DNA from: Sarcocystis neurona
Lineage: Eukaryota; Apicomplexa; Conoidasida; Eucoccidiorida; Sarcocystidae
NCBI GenBank assembly: GCA_000727475.1
Contig: KL647290.1
Location: forward strand, 1,300,910 to 1,364,909
Direction: 5' to 3'
DNA length: 64,000 bases
Part shown: one piece after another, positions 1-12,300 of the stretch
How the letters are laid out: each line of letters opens with the position of its first letter
How positions within the stretch are numbered: the stretch's first letter is position 1
Program-made: the position numbers and the translations under genes
Notes under the pieces: generated by a model
The model's input: only the letters and a program-made list of their open reading frames with translations
What the model was told of the DNA's origin: nothing
Database searches by the model: none

Positions 1-130
1 GAAATGTACGCGTATACACTTGCTCTTGCAGGTATTGGAGAGCTGAGGTAAGGTCGAATGCGGAAGGGCATTCCTACCGCCTGTGTGCAGCCCTCGGGCC
101 TCGTACAACAAAGAGGTGTTCGTGTCGCAC

Positions 131-154
<24 letters not shown>
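131..154. repeat. (TA)n microsatellite
   Basis: An uninterrupted AT dinucleotide run of about 24 bases. It is the first of many TA or CATA simple repeats in this window. Confidence 0.9.
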
Positions 155-161
<7 letters not shown>

Positions 162-1132
162 TAGACGTGTACATACTGGTACACGACTAACTCAAGCCTG
201 AAGGCGTATGTCGTTGCGTACACGCAAACATAGGTACACATATTGCATACATTACAAACATATATATGTATATACATGTATACACACACATATGTATATA
301 TATACAGATATATATGTACACGAATAATGATTTGTTACTAGTAAAAAATCGAAGGGCTTGTCACTTTTTCGCGTGCAGACGCATAAGCGCCTTGTGTCTG
401 CAGCGCATTGTTAAGCGGAGACATGCGAACAGGGCCACTTGTCCCGTGGATGCTTCCCTTCTTTCTTCGGCCCTCACGAAGCACCTTAGATCTCTTTTTA
501 CACACCCCGATCAATACACGGTGATCACTGGCGCTGGCCTGATACGCGTAATTGCAGGAATGCGTCGGTTTGAAAACTGTATAGTTGCTTTCCCCCAACG
601 GCCGTTGACACACTGTTTCAGTCGAGCAAATCGCCTCGGTGGTTGCGTCAGTCTTATACCGCTTGCACGCCACACATATGCCCTTACTGGCGAAGTGGGC
701 CACTGCAGCCTCACTCGTAGTCGGCAGCCGGAGGAGGCAGCGTTTGCTGCTGCTGGGAAAGCAGGCTGCTGCTCTCTCTGCTTGTTTTCTTCGCAATGCT
801 GCTGCTTCTGCTGCTGCTGCCTTTTGCATCCCTCGCCCCCCGCGGCCGCTGCTGTTCGGCTTTGCCTGCTGCTGAGTGTTTCTTCGAATCCAACACAATG
901 GGTGGCACCTGCAGCAGCCAGTCGCAACAGATTCAGCGCCAGCAGCAGCAGCTGTGTCTCTGACAGCAGCGCGCCATCAGCCGCAATCAAGGCAACAGCA
1001 GAGGACTGCTGCCTGCGCGCGTGTGCGGCAACAGCTGCAGGACCCACAGCAGCAGCTAGAGCGGGACCACTACTAGTACTACCAGCTACACGCTGTATCT
1101 ACTATGCTTACGTAGGAGGTGCAGAACACAAC

Positions 1133-1152
1133 TATATATATATATATATATA
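1133..1152. repeat. (TA)n microsatellite
   Basis: About ten TA units, followed by CA-rich sequence. Confidence 0.85.
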
Positions 1153-2819
1153 CACACGCGCAGATGCAGAGATTCATTATACATGCGTAGGACGTGTAAT
1201 ATACATGTGTACACGTGTATGACTAAACATACTTGTGTACGCATCTAAAAATTGTACAGACGTGTGTAGAGTGACACACAGGTCAGTTGACGACCCAGGC
1301 AGGGCCACGGATGCAGCTCGCGTCTCCTGCCCCAGGCTCTTTCGCGGCTGTAAACAGTCGGGAGTTTCAGTTGACTGTATGAATTGTAGTCGCAGCAAAT
1401 CACAGGTGCGCTGTTGAGGGACGTCAAGCAGGTACGGAAACCGTACAAGAGTTAACTATGTCCAGCCAGTTGTCCAGAAGATTTCTGCCCTTTCAAAGTG
1501 TAGAAAAATGTACGTATGTAGAGAGTGCAAGACATCTCCACACATACAGATATTCTATATATATGTATAAGTATATGTATATATATATGAATAGATAGAC
1601 AGATGTATGCTACGTATGTAATGCTGCCCAGAGACTGGCACTCCCTGCTTCAGTGGTTACTATTGCTGTGTGCGTCCTCCATTTCTCTGAAAATGTTCTC
1701 CAAGGGTCACAAGGGTAGGGACCCCCCCCGCTTTGCGCCGCCGCACAGGAATAACGAACCGAGTACCTTGTAAGCAGCTGCCTGTTCGACGCTGCAAGGG
1801 CACAGCATGACTCTGATAACCGGCTGCTGCTCCAGCGCTGCAGCTGTCAACGGGAGATTCATCGGCTGCGATATGTCGCTACAGAACTGCAGAAAGCGCT
1901 GCAGCAGCAACAGCAGATGAGTTGCATGCGCCCGCACGCCCTTCTTGTGTGGGGGCTGCGCCACCAGCTGCAGCTCCACGCGGTGCCCTGCAGGCGGTAA
2001 AAACACAAAGAAGAAGACGAAGAAGAAGACAAAGAATGACAAGGGGCAGTCGGGCAGCCGAGCGGCATCCAGTCACCGAAGGAGCAGCAGCAGCAGCACG
2101 GAGAACAGCCGCCGCGAAACGGCAGCGCAGAGACGCAGCAGAAACTGGGAACTGCAGCATCAGCAGCAGCAAGACTGCGACAGAGCGGCGCAGCAGTGTC
2201 AGCAGGGCAGCAGCCACCGGGGAGCAGCAGAAACAAATAGGACAGCTGGAGCAGAAGGCGGCACAGCAGCACGGGCGCAACAGTTAGATACCAGCAACAG
2301 CATCTGCGGCTGCAAATCTCGTAGAAGGAGGAAGCTCATTTCAGCAGGACGAACGCGGGGAGCAGCACTAGTAGCAGCCGCACGCGACGCAGCAGCGGTA
2401 CTGTTGGCAGCAGCGGCAGCAATGGTGGCAGCAGCAAGGGTGGGGGCAGCGGCAGCGCTGTTGGCTGCGCAAGCGGCAGCACCACCGATGCACACGAGAG
2501 CTACATCCCGCCTGTAAACAGCAGGAGCAGCAGCAGATTCGACACGTGGACCTTCGTTGCAGCAACAGCCCCTGCGATAGCAGCACCGTAACAGCAAGCA
2601 AGTGAGACAGCAGCAGCAGGTTCAAAAGGAGCGCGCGCCTGCAGCAGCGCTGCAGACGCGAGTACCAGTTGCACCACGCGAGCAGCTGACGTGAACAAGT
2701 AAAACCGCAGCAGCGGCAGCACCTGCGCCAGGCGCATGCAATCGGAAGAAGCACGAAAGAAGCGGCGACAGCAGCGATCCTGTTGGGAATGGAACAGCAG
2801 CAGCAGCAAGACGAGGCCA

Positions 2820-3050
2820 GCAACAGCAACAGCAGCAACACGTAGACGAGTAACAGCGCAGCAACACGTGGACCAGCAGCAGTAACACGTGATCCAGCAG
2901 CACACACGTGGACCAGCATCAGCAGGAACATGTAGACTAGCAACAGCAGCAACACCTTAACCAGCAGGACCAGCACGTAGTCCAGCAGCAACAACACATA
3001 CACCGGCAGCAACAACACGCAGACGAGCAGCAGCGAGACGTAATGCAGCA
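2820..3050. repeat. degenerate CAG/CACGTGGACCAG minisatellite
   Basis: Imperfect units built on CAGCAACACGTGGACCAG recur through this stretch with variable spacing. In the plus frame that would read Gln-Gln-His-Val-Asp-Gln, stop codons (TAA, TAG) interrupt it repeatedly, so this is not an intact plus-strand coding repeat. The minus-strand reading is a run of leucines and valines, which I treat as a by-product of CTG. Confidence 0.7.
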
Positions 3051-3689
3051 GCACCAGCTGTCGGGGTCGCAGCAGCAGCAGCCCGGTGACCACGGCGCGT
3101 AACGGGCGCTGCTGCTATCTGCTGCGTCGTATGTACCAAATATCGGCAGCGGGGAAGGAGAAACGCTGCAGCTGCCCTGGGACGCCAAAACAACAGGAAA
3201 TCACGTAACTAGGCATGGACCTACATGCACGTACATAAAAGCTACACACATATATGTACATATGAATTTAGCGAGCGCCCGCATACACATCCGCGGGCAC
3301 AGATAGATGTATAGGGAACCTCCCTGGTAGATACTTTTCCAGAAAAAGAGGAAGACAGAGCGGAAGAAGAGAGATACCCGGGTTACACGTAGACAGACTC
3401 GAGCGCGCAGGACGGAACGTGTCATGGAGCGCACGCGCAACACACGTCGACACGCAGAATCCCCTGTGCTCCTCTACCGAGGCAGCGCGCCGTGCGCTGC
3501 AGCCTGGACGGAGGCCCTGCAAACGGAAATATAAAATGAAATAGGAAGACGTTATGCAGCATCCGCACCATCGTTCGAACGTGGCCCTTCCGCGCCAGTC
3601 GTTTTCCAGAAGTAGGCGCAGCCGCACACTTCCTCGACGTACTTACACAACCCGCAGCTCCAATCCTTTCTCCTATGCGTGTGGGCGCT

Positions 3690-4050
3690 TCGCGCTGCGG
3701 ATATATATATACGTATATATACATATATATACATATATATACACGTGTAAATATATCAATATAGACGTACTGCTGCAGAAGTATATATGAATTTACGTAT
3801 ACAGAGACACAGAGTATGTGTGTGTGTGTGCGTGTATATACGTGTATGCGTGTTGTACACTTCCGCATACATACCCGTGACAGCGAGACTGCGGAAAAGG
3901 ACATCTCTTCACTCCTTATCACACATATACCCGTACTCATATAAATATATATATATACATCCCTATACACATATGTATGTACATGTATATACACAAAGAT
4001 ACACACAGGTATATGCATGTACCTACATATATATACTCATGTATATATAG
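3690..4050. repeat. TA/CATA/CACA simple-repeat cluster
   Basis: Dense alternating ATATAC, GTGTGT and CATACA runs of the type found throughout the spacers and introns here. Confidence 0.8.
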
Positions 4051-4983
4051 CGTGCGCGCGAAGGCGCTAGGGGCGCATGAGCTAGATGTGTGCTGCACCT
4101 GTCTATGGAACATACATACAGAAACGACCGGAGAGAGATCCAAACATCTGAGACGGCAGACATACCTGCAGAGAGAAACTTCTTCGCGGTGGAAGCGCTG
4201 CGCAGCATGTCGCGCTCGTCGCACAGTCCACTCACGCGCACCGCTGCGAGCACCCCAGAACAGCCCCACAGCAGCATCAGCAGCAGCTGCTCCTGCAGCA
4301 CGAGCAGCAGGACGTGCTGCTGCAGCAGGAAAGGACGAGCGCCATTGCATGCAGCCGCAGTCGACGAAGCATCTCCTATGGCATAGCAGCAGCAGCAGAA
4401 GCCCCTACGCCAGCAGGAGCAGCAGCCGCGGCGCCTGAGCACAGGATCTGTTGTCGTAGCAGCAGCAGCAGGAGCAGCAGCCCACCTTCGGTGGCGCCGG
4501 CAGTGGCGACTGCTGCAGCAGCAGCAGCGGCAGCGAAAGTGTATCGAGCTCGGAAGCAGCCACTTCTGCAGCAGCGCTACCAGCACTCCTCGAGCGGTTC
4601 CAATGTCAAAGCTGGCACCTGCAGCAGCCCCCGCCGTAATCGAATCTTCGCAGTAACAGCAGCACCGGGAAAAGTAGCAGAGACAGCAGCAGCACTAAGC
4701 CAGACAGCAGAGACGGCAGCAGCCGCAGTTGCATCGCAGTAAAAGCAGGAACGAGGCTACACACGTGTACCCCTCTCCAGCTTACAGCAGGAAAGCAAGA
4801 AGAAGAGACGTACGGGACGAGAAGCACAGCAGCCACAACGCGGGCCCACCTTCTCCCACACTCGCACGCAGAGCTGCCGCAGCCGAAGTGCACCTGCGTC
4901 CCGCCACAGAAGGAGCCCCATAAGCAGCACGAGAAGCACGCAGCAGCAGCAGACGAACACTTCTTGCGCAGACACAGAGAGAC

Positions 4984-7026
4984 CTACAAGGGAGCCGGCA
5001 GCAACACCAGCAAGAGAAAACGATAACCAGCCAGCAGCAGAAGTAAAGCTTCCCACGTGTTTTTGAAAAACGCACTTTTTACTTTCAGCGAGGGATCAAA
5101 TGTGAAGCGCGCCGGACGCGCTTCTTGCTGCTGTCGCCTGTTTTTTTGTCCCTCCTGCTGCTTCCACTGCTGCTGCGGCTGCTGCAGTGGCTCCTGCTTC
5201 AACGGCTGCTGCTGCTGGACCAGTGTCAGCTGTTCAGAAGCCTGCGCATGCAGATCCTTGTGCGGACGCTGTTGCGAAGGACTCCCTAGCTCCTGCAACT
5301 CCGCATGCTCCTGGTGCAGCTGCTGCTGGGGTTGGTCGACGCCTGGTGCCTGTGGCCGCGGCTGCTGCTGCTCTTGCTGCTCGTGCTGTTGCTGCCACTC
5401 TGGCTTCTCTCGGTGCTGGTCACGCTTCCCCGTTGGCTGCGGCTCACTTCTCTTGTCGAAGTGCCGCATGCTCTGCAGCTGCGGTTGCTGCCGTTCTACC
5501 GCCTCCAGGGGCTGGCTCACTGCAGGCTGCTGCTGATCCTGCTCCAGGCGCGCTGGGACTGTTCCTTTCGGAGGGCGGTGTACACACGCCTGAGAGCTGA
5601 AGAAAGCAGCAGCGGCAAAGCAGCAACTCTCCCTCTTCTGCCGCGGTTGCTTAAGTGCTCTATGCACTTGCTGCTGCTGCTTGTGGGGCCACGACGAAAT
5701 GCAGCAGCACCGCCGCTGCTGCTGCAACAGAAAAACTTGGCTGCGCTGCTCCTTGTTGACCCCAAAGCGCCCCTCCAGCTGGACCACCACGAGCCTCTGC
5801 TGCTTCTGGCGCAACACAGCTAACCGCCGTTGCTCGTGTGATGCAACGGGCTGCTGCAGCTGTGAGTAGTGCTGCGGGAACGTTGGAAAACGTCCGCGTC
5901 GCTGCAGCTCTCGCCGCTGCTGCTGTGGTTGCTGTTGCTTGCTACACTTGACCCGATGAGGGCCACTTTCTTGCTGAGGGCTCCACACAGCGAATGAGCG
6001 CCGGTGCAACGCTACCGTCGCAGCTGCTGTTGCTGTTGCTACTGTTGCTCTTGCTGCTGTTGCTGTTGCTGCTGCTGCTGATGCGAGGGCCCGTGTTCTC
6101 GCGTGTGTTAGTGCACTTCCTTCCTCTTGTCCTCCACCTGCTTGCTGCAGAAGGACCAGTCTGCCTGGTGTATAGGCTACGCTGCGCCACTCGTAAGAGC
6201 TACTAGCCGGAAGGAGACGTGCAGCCGGTGCTGCAAATGGTGAGCTGCCCCAGCGAGCAGACGCTGCTGCTAACGCCGCTCGAGCTCCTGCTGCTGACGT
6301 TCCTAAAACTGTCGAGTCTCCTGCTGGTGGTGCAGAGGCTGCTGCTCCTGCTGATATCCGAGTGACTCCCCAAAAAATTCCTGCTGCTTCGGTAGGTGTT
6401 CCTGGTACTATTCTTCCAGCTGCTGGTGCTGCTGTGGGGTCTCTGCGTCCTATTCTTCCTCTAACAGCTGCACCTCCTGTGACGCGTCCTGCTACTTGCG
6501 TTGTCGTTGCTGTTATCTCTGCTGCGACTGCCGCCGAAGCGACACATCCCCCTCCTGCTACGCATGCAGAACCTGGTGCTCCTGCAGGGGCAACACCTGC
6601 TGCTGCGGTAGGGAGACCTGCTGCTGCGGAAGGGACACTTGCTGCGGCGGAAGGGACACCTGCTGCGGCGGAAGGGACACCTGCTACTGCGGTAGGGATA
6701 CCTGCTGCTGTGGTAGGGACACCTGCTGCTGCTGTAGACACACCTGCTGCTGTGGTAGGGACACCTGCTGCTGCAGTAGAGACATCTGCTGCTGCAGTAG
6801 AGACATCTGCTGCTGCAGTAGAGACATCTGCTGCTGCTGTAGAGACATCCGGGGCTACTGGAGAGACACGTCGGGCTGCTGAGGAGGCGCTTGCTGCGGC
6901 GGAGGCTGCGCCTGCTGCCGCTGGTACAGCAGTCACAAAGCACCGTGCTGTTTCAGCAGCTCCCGCACCTGCAGCAGCTGCGACTCTCTTCACGTACACC
7001 CGCACCAGGGATAAGGAGGGCCTCAT
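4984..7026 (-). CDS. unidentified Ala- and Gln-rich frame, probable exon
   Basis: I do not recognise this. A minus-strand frame of about 680 codons stays open from an ATG at 7026 to a stop at 4984. The first half is Ala/Val/Pro/Thr-rich and contains a 21-base tandem array. The second half is Gln-rich with dispersed Arg, Pro and Glu. The end near 5058-5110 reads like ordinary protein (RFTFDPSLKVKSAFFKNT) and meets a possible GTGGGA donor, so the frame may be one exon of a longer gene running left. A plus-strand frame (about 6362-7222) is also open over the array. I prefer minus because sense-strand CAG marks exons in the better-supported genes. Low-complexity sequence stays open by chance more easily than normal sequence. 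Confidence 0.3.
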   Translation of the reverse strand: MRPSLSLVRVYVKRVAAAAGAGAAETARCFVTAVPAAAGAASAAASASSAARRVSPVAPDVSTAAADVSTAAADVSTAAADVSTAAAGVPTTAAGVSTAAAGVPTTAAGIPTAVAGVPSAAAGVPSAAASVPSAAAGLPTAAAGVAPAGAPGSACVAGGGCVASAAVAAEITATTTQVAGRVTGGAAVRGRIGRRDPTAAPAAGRIVPGTPTEAAGIFWGVTRISAGAAASAPPAGDSTVLGTSAAGARAALAAASARWGSSPFAAPAARLLPASSSYEWRSVAYTPGRLVLLQQAGGGQEEGSALTHARTRALASAAAATATAARATVATATAAATVALHRRSFAVWSPQQESGPHRVKCSKQQQPQQQRRELQRRGRFPTFPQHYSQLQQPVASHEQRRLAVLRQKQQRLVVVQLEGRFGVNKEQRSQVFLLQQQRRCCCISSWPHKQQQQVHRALKQPRQKRESCCFAAAAFFSSQACVHRPPKGTVPARLEQDQQQPAVSQPLEAVERQQPQLQSMRHFDKRSEPQPTGKRDQHREKPEWQQQHEQQEQQQPRPQAPGVDQPQQQLHQEHAELQELGSPSQQRPHKDLHAQASEQLTLVQQQQPLKQEPLQQPQQQWKQQEGQKNRRQQQEARPARFTFDPSLKVKSAFFKNTWEALLLLLAGYRFLLLVLLPAPL
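6590..6870. repeat. 21-base tandem array, about 13 copies
   Basis: The consensus is close to GGGACACCTGCTGCTGCGGTA, with copies drifting in the triplet part and, at the right end, in the GACATC part. The 21-base period preserves frame on both strands: Thr-Pro-Ala-Ala-Ala-Val-Gly on plus, and Val-Ser-Leu-Pro-Gln-Gln-Gln in one minus frame. Confidence 0.9.
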
Positions 7027-9374
7027 CCTGCTGCTGCCGTGTGAACTGTGCAAACAGCGCAGAAGGCTGCAGGGGCTGCTGCTGCTGCATAAGGCGGTGT
7101 CTGCTTGTCCAGCTTCGATACAGCTTGCATCGGAGCCGCAGAATTCCCGGGAAGCGGAATTAGACGAGAATGGGAGAAGGAAGGACGGAGAGGCGAAGTC
7201 TGTGTGGCTGGGCGCTGCATGACGGTCGGAGCAGCAGCCGAGCAGAACGAAGCAGAACAGCCTGTAGACAGCAGGCGCGCGACGAGGTGTGCATCCACTG
7301 GAGGCAGCGCGATTGGTAGCAGCAGCAGCAGCTGGAGCAGCAGAAGGGAAAGTGACTCGGAAGCAAGACCCGCAGCAAAAGCAGTACCAGCAGGCCGGCC
7401 GGCGGTGCTGCAGCTACGGCAGCAAAAGCCCTGCGGGTCTCAGGCCGAAGACGCAATGCTCACGGGTCCCAGCAGCAACAGGAGCCGTGCAGGACTGCGA
7501 GCGGCAGCAGCCAGTAGCAGCAGGAGTACAGGTGGTAGCTGCTGAAGAAGCAGCAGCAAGCACGTAAGACTGCGGCAGCAGCAGCAGCAGTGTCGCCGCC
7601 CGCAGGCAGCCCCTGCGTGCGTTCTGCTATCACAGCACCCGCTGCTGCTGCAGCAGGCACTGCGAGCAGTGGTAGTAGTAGTAGTAGTGGTAGTAGTAGT
7701 AGTAGTAGTAGAATGCACTGGCGGCAGGCGTTGAGAGAAGGGTACTCCGAAGAAGTGAGGAGACGCAGAAGTCACGAGCCGCGGAAGTGTGTGCAGCAGA
7801 GTGTGTGTGGCACTGGGAGAGGAGAAAGCAGCGAGAATAAAGGCAGACAAGCAGCAGCAGCAAGAGGCGGTGCGTCCTTTGTTCCTTTATATGGAGCACA
7901 ACGCTGCAGCAGTAGACGCAAGTAATCCGCCACACGGCGAGGAGACAGAAGTCGCCCTCAAAGACGGCACGCTGAAAACAGGCGCCACTACATCTGCTGC
8001 TGCCGACAGGTGTTGCTGCACTGCGGCTGCTGGTTGGTGCAGTCGCTGCTGGTTCCTCCTGTAGTGGCGGTTACTTCATTATCGCTGCTGCTTCTCGTGC
8101 CGGCCGCTGGTACGCTGCAGCCGTGTGTGCTGCTGCTGTTCCTGGGGCAGCTGCTTCTGGCTCGCTCTCGCACAGAAGTTGCTGTCTGCGGCGGGTGGCC
8201 AGACGCTGCTGCGCTGCTTCGTCTTGTCCCTGCAAGAAAGTGGCTGACTGTGGCAGCGGAAAATCGAAGAAATTGCGTCGAGTGTGCGCGGCCGGCCCGT
8301 CGGTAGCCGCACTGCATGCGTGCGTGCTCGGGCTCGACAGCGGCCCGCCGGAGTAACAGCAGTGGCATTTGCGGTGGCCGTGCACGCGCGCAGAGCGGAG
8401 TGCGCGATAGGAGCCCGTTCACAAAGCTTGGAGAAGCAGGAAATGCTTCTGGCACAGAGCAGCGGACCGTACTTCTGCAGGGCCTGTGCTGGAGGACCGC
8501 GATGATACGACGGAGACACAAGAAGGGATGGACAGCAAGACGGCCTCCCCAAACAGCAAGGCGCGCACGCGCAGAGGCAGCCGCGTATTACGCCGTGCGG
8601 TCGACGCTCCAGAAACACACAGAGGACGAGAACGGCCCCAGTCCGCCTTTGACGGCAGCGGTTAGTCAACAGGCGGGACAGAAGGGGCAGCACTTCTGCG
8701 GCAACACAGCAGGAGCACAGGGAGTCCGCCATATTCGTTCGACTGTGGCCGTACACAACGGAGCAGCGTTCGGCTCTGCGCGTCCTTATGTACAAGCGAT
8801 TGAAACACGTCCTCTGTCTGTAGTCCTCCCGTGCATTTGGGTGTGTGGGTCTGCATGTGGAAGTGAGAGCAGGAGTGAAGTTAGCAGCAGCTGCAAGACA
8901 GTAGCAACAGAAGCGTGCCCGAAGGCTGAGAAGCTGCCGAACAGACGCGGTCATATGCGTGGAGTCAGCGAGCGGCAGATTTCTGAGTCACTTGCTGCTG
9001 CTGAATTCACCAGCCACTACGCTTAAGCGGTGACTTTGTCTGGGTGTGCACTACCGCAGATGCTGCACCTGGACGTACTACGGTTACACCGCTGCCGCTA
9101 ATTCTGCCACTGCTGCGATTGTTGCAGGAAGACTCCCGTAGTGCTGCAGGACCCACTGGCGCTGCTACGCAGACCACATTTCGCGGTGTCTCGCTGTTTT
9201 GGCAGCTGCTGCTTCTCCGTCGTTGCGTGTCCTTGTGGCGCGGCGCGAGTTTGCTGCTGTGGGTGCTGGTGCTGCTGCCGTCTGCGGGTGCTGGTGCAGC
9301 AGCTGCTGTGTTGTTACATCGGCGGCTGCTGCTGCTGGCCGGTTCTCCTTGCTGATGATGCTTTTGCTGCTACT
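7027..9374. other. triplet-rich DNA upstream of the FKBP gene
   Basis: CAG triplets dominate the plus strand at about 7300-7600 and CTG at about 7990-8250 and 8990-9350. Frames of 200-290 codons exist on both strands (plus about 8316-9026, minus about 8079-8954), but they overlap, have no recognisable domain, and read as Ala, Arg and Ser. The CTG-rich 8990-9350 stretch gives way to CAG at about 9500 and may be 5' untranslated or intronic DNA of the FKBP gene. Confidence 0.4.
7669..7711. repeat. (AGT)n trinucleotide run
   Basis: A nearly pure AGT/GGT run encoding a Ser/Gly stretch on plus. It differs from the CAG/CTG triplets used almost everywhere else. Confidence 0.9.
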
Positions 9375-12300
9375 ATGAAGGCGGCACCAGATATCCAGGC
9401 CTCGGCAGCAGCCCTGCGCTCCCTCTGCGCACGGCTCCGCACCCTCCAGGCAGGCTGCCACAGAAAATGTACCTGTTGCTGCGAGTCAACTACTACGAGG
9501 AGAAAATTACGCTGCAGTGGTAGCAACAGCAGCAGCAGCGCCGCCAGAAATTGCTGCTACAGCAACAACGTCGACAAGAACAGCAACAGTCCGCAAGTCA
9601 ACGGTGCCACGAGCAACAGCAGCAGCCACCGATGGAGTTACACCGACGGCAGCAAAACGGACAGCAGCAGCTGTCATGCCTACAGCAAAACTTACCGCGG
9701 GCTTAGCACAAGAAGTCTCGAGAAGCCGTGGAATACGAGGAACTTCTGCAGCGGCCATACAGACGCCTACTGCAGCAACAAGCGCATGCTCGGCTACAGC
9801 AGCATCACTACACCCGGCCTCTTCAGTGTCAGCAGGGAAGGAGAATATGCAAGCAAGAGGTTCAGCAGCAGCCCCAACAGGCACTCGAGTTTCACCAGCA
9901 GCGGCGTCCGCGCTAGGCGCAGAACCCTTCGCGGCGACAGTAACAGCAGCAGCATCAGCGACCCCAGTGGCCACAGCAACAGAACCATCACCAGCTGCAG
10001 CAGCAGCAGCATCACCAGCTGCAGCAGCAGCAGCATCACCAGCTGCAGCAGCCCCAACACCAGCAGCAGCAGCAGCGTCAGCAGCAGGAGCACCAGCAAC
10101 AGCAACAGCGGCAGCACGAACTGCAGCAGCGGCAGGAAGAGGGATGAGAACGCGGCAGGAGGAAGAAGAACATCAGGAGACTCGCCACCGGCACCGCCGT
10201 GCCTACTATCGAAGGGCTGGTGGTTGTCCGCTACCCCCTTTCAGGCTGCGTCCCTCGCGCCCAAGCAGCAGGCACGTCAGTCTCACTCGCTGCAGCACCA
10301 GCTGCAGGCTGACAGGGTCCTGCAGCACAGGCGGCAACAGCAATACTCGCAGCAGCAGCGGCAGCACCTGCCCCACCTCCACTGGCATCAGGTGGAGCAG
10401 CACTGGACGCAGCAGCAGTCCTGTAGCAGCAGCAGCACAACCGCGAGCAGCAAGAGTGAGGACGCCGCTGACGGTCGTGCTGCTGCAAGGAAAGGAGGCT
10501 TCATTTTGGCGTTACTGGCGGCGCCCCTGGCTGCTGCAGTATCTGCCGCAGCGCTAGATGGACCACAGAAGGGAAGATGCTATGGCCCTTCGAGCAGCAG
10601 CAGCAGCGACAACAGCTCCACATGCTGCAGTATCCACAGCAACAGCAACGACGCCTCCTGCAGCAGCGTGACGAAAGGCAGAGATGCGTTTAAGGGAGCC
10701 TCAAGCCAGCAGGCGGAGCGCAGAGAGCGACCGCTGCTGTGGGGTGCGCGCCTTCGTACTCTGCAGTGTTCAGCAGGTGCTGCAGCGCCGTCGTCGCCCT
10801 GTGCGGCAGCATCCTTGGCAGCGGTGTCAGCAACGAGAAACAGCAGGGCAGCTGCGTCTTCAGCAGCTGAAGCAGCAGAAAGCGCAGCAACAGCAGAGGG
10901 CGCAGCAACAGCAGAGGGTGCAGCAACAGCAGAGGGTGCAGCAACAGCAGAGGGTGCAGCAACAGTAGAGGGTGCAGCAGCAGCAAAACCCGCAGCAGCG
11001 GCAGAGTCCGACACAAACTCAGCATCGAGTAGCACGTGTAGGAAAGAGGTGGTGCAGCGCACCGCAAGAAACGGCAAGAGCCCCACTGCTGCTCCAGCAG
11101 ATGGCGGAGGTGCAGCAGCAACAGCAGAAGCAGGTGGGGCTGCTGAGAAGCATAGCAGTGGTGCCAGCAAAGTGCCGTACTTGCAGAGGTTCGCCATTTC
11201 CAAGGAGAAGTTTCTTGAGAAGAAGTTCCAGGGAACTGCGACTGAATACTTCCGCACGCCCTCAGGTCAGTCGCGGTGTACGTGCACCGCAGGAGCGCAT
11301 AGTTCCGGTCTAATTTCCGTCCGTGCAAACTTGTACATGCATGGATTACGCGAAGGCGTTAATACGCGTGTGAGCGAAGCCTCACCTCCAAGAATCCCAG
11401 CGTGAGAGCCCAGTAGACAACGGGCTGCCCGTGTAAACGTTGCTGCACGGCTCGGATTAGTCACGCATATCTTCTGCTGCTGCACAGCCAACTCCTGGTG
11501 GCTTCTGTAGGTCACAGCTGACGGGTCAGCAACGCGGGCACACATACATACATATATACATGATAATCAGACACATATGTTTACATATGTACAACATATA
11601 TATGTGTGTTATCATACATATGTGTATAAGTGTACAGAAAGAAAAGGAGGCGTTACCGAATGGTGCTGCGGTCCTCCTAATGCGTGGGGTCGCGTCTTCT
11701 GCTGCTGTTGGGGTGAGGTGCGTCCTACGTCGATGTCAGTCTGCAGTTGCCGTGCAGGTGTTGCTTGATTGAGCTGCTGTACTTATTTTCTGCTGCTACT
11801 CTGCTCTGTGCTGCTCCGTCTAATCTCTGCTGCAGCAACCCTCTTCTCTGCTGCTGCTGCTTGCCTTGCTTCCCCGCACACGTGTTCCGCTATGCCTGGA
11901 GACGACTTCTTGTATCTCCCTGCTGTCACTTTCTTCCTGCTGCTGTTCCGCCTCCTGCTGCGCTGCGCCCTTGCTGTTGCACTCCCACTTCCTGCTGCTC
12001 TCCCACCTCCTGCCGCTTCCCCACTTGCTGCTGCTCTCCGATTTGCTACTGCTCTCATAGTTGCTGCTGCTCTTTTCTCAACTGCTTCGGTCCCTTCTAC
12101 CGCTCGTATGATTTGCCGTCTATTTTCCCTCTCGCGAGGCTCCTCCCTCCGCTGCTTCCCTTCCCTGCTGCTGACCCCGTGGTGTGGCTCGGCTTTGCTG
12201 CTGCGACGCCCTCGGCTGCCGTTGCTGGTACCGCAGGCGTGTACTATTGCGACAGGGAGACGGGCTGGGGCGAGGAAGCGGCAAAGGAGGGAGACGTGGT

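Larger units (their letters stand above)
1..4983. other. repeat-rich spacer or intronic DNA, no nameable gene
   Basis: TA/CATA microsatellites lie near 131-154, 240-320, 1133-1152, 1550-1615, 3700-3790 and 3940-4050. Impure CAG triplets dominate the plus strand from about 1900 to 3100 and 4250 to 5000. Plus-strand frames are short and stop often, unlike CAG-rich exons elsewhere in the window, so the block may be sense-CTG intron DNA of a minus-strand gene. One exon-like motif is seen on the minus strand: a pyrimidine-rich acceptor followed by about 39 bases and a GTAGAG donor near 3476-3514. No conserved domain could be read on either strand. Confidence 0.5.

Noticed and set aside
266..1222. 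318-codon plus-strand frame
   Set aside because: Its start and end lie in TATA/CATA simple repeats and its middle overlaps equally long minus-strand frames. No ordinary protein composition is visible.
2368..3093. Minus-strand leucine/valine-rich frame that resembles a multi-span membrane protein
   Set aside because: The hydrophobic runs come directly from CTG triplets, the opposite strand is CAG, and the first residues lack a supported start. Similar frames occur wherever CAG repeats lie.
6362..7222. Plus-strand Thr/Pro/Ala-rich frame over the 21-base array
   Set aside because: It is open mainly because the 21-base period keeps all frames free of stops. Triplet polarity favours the longer minus-strand frame.
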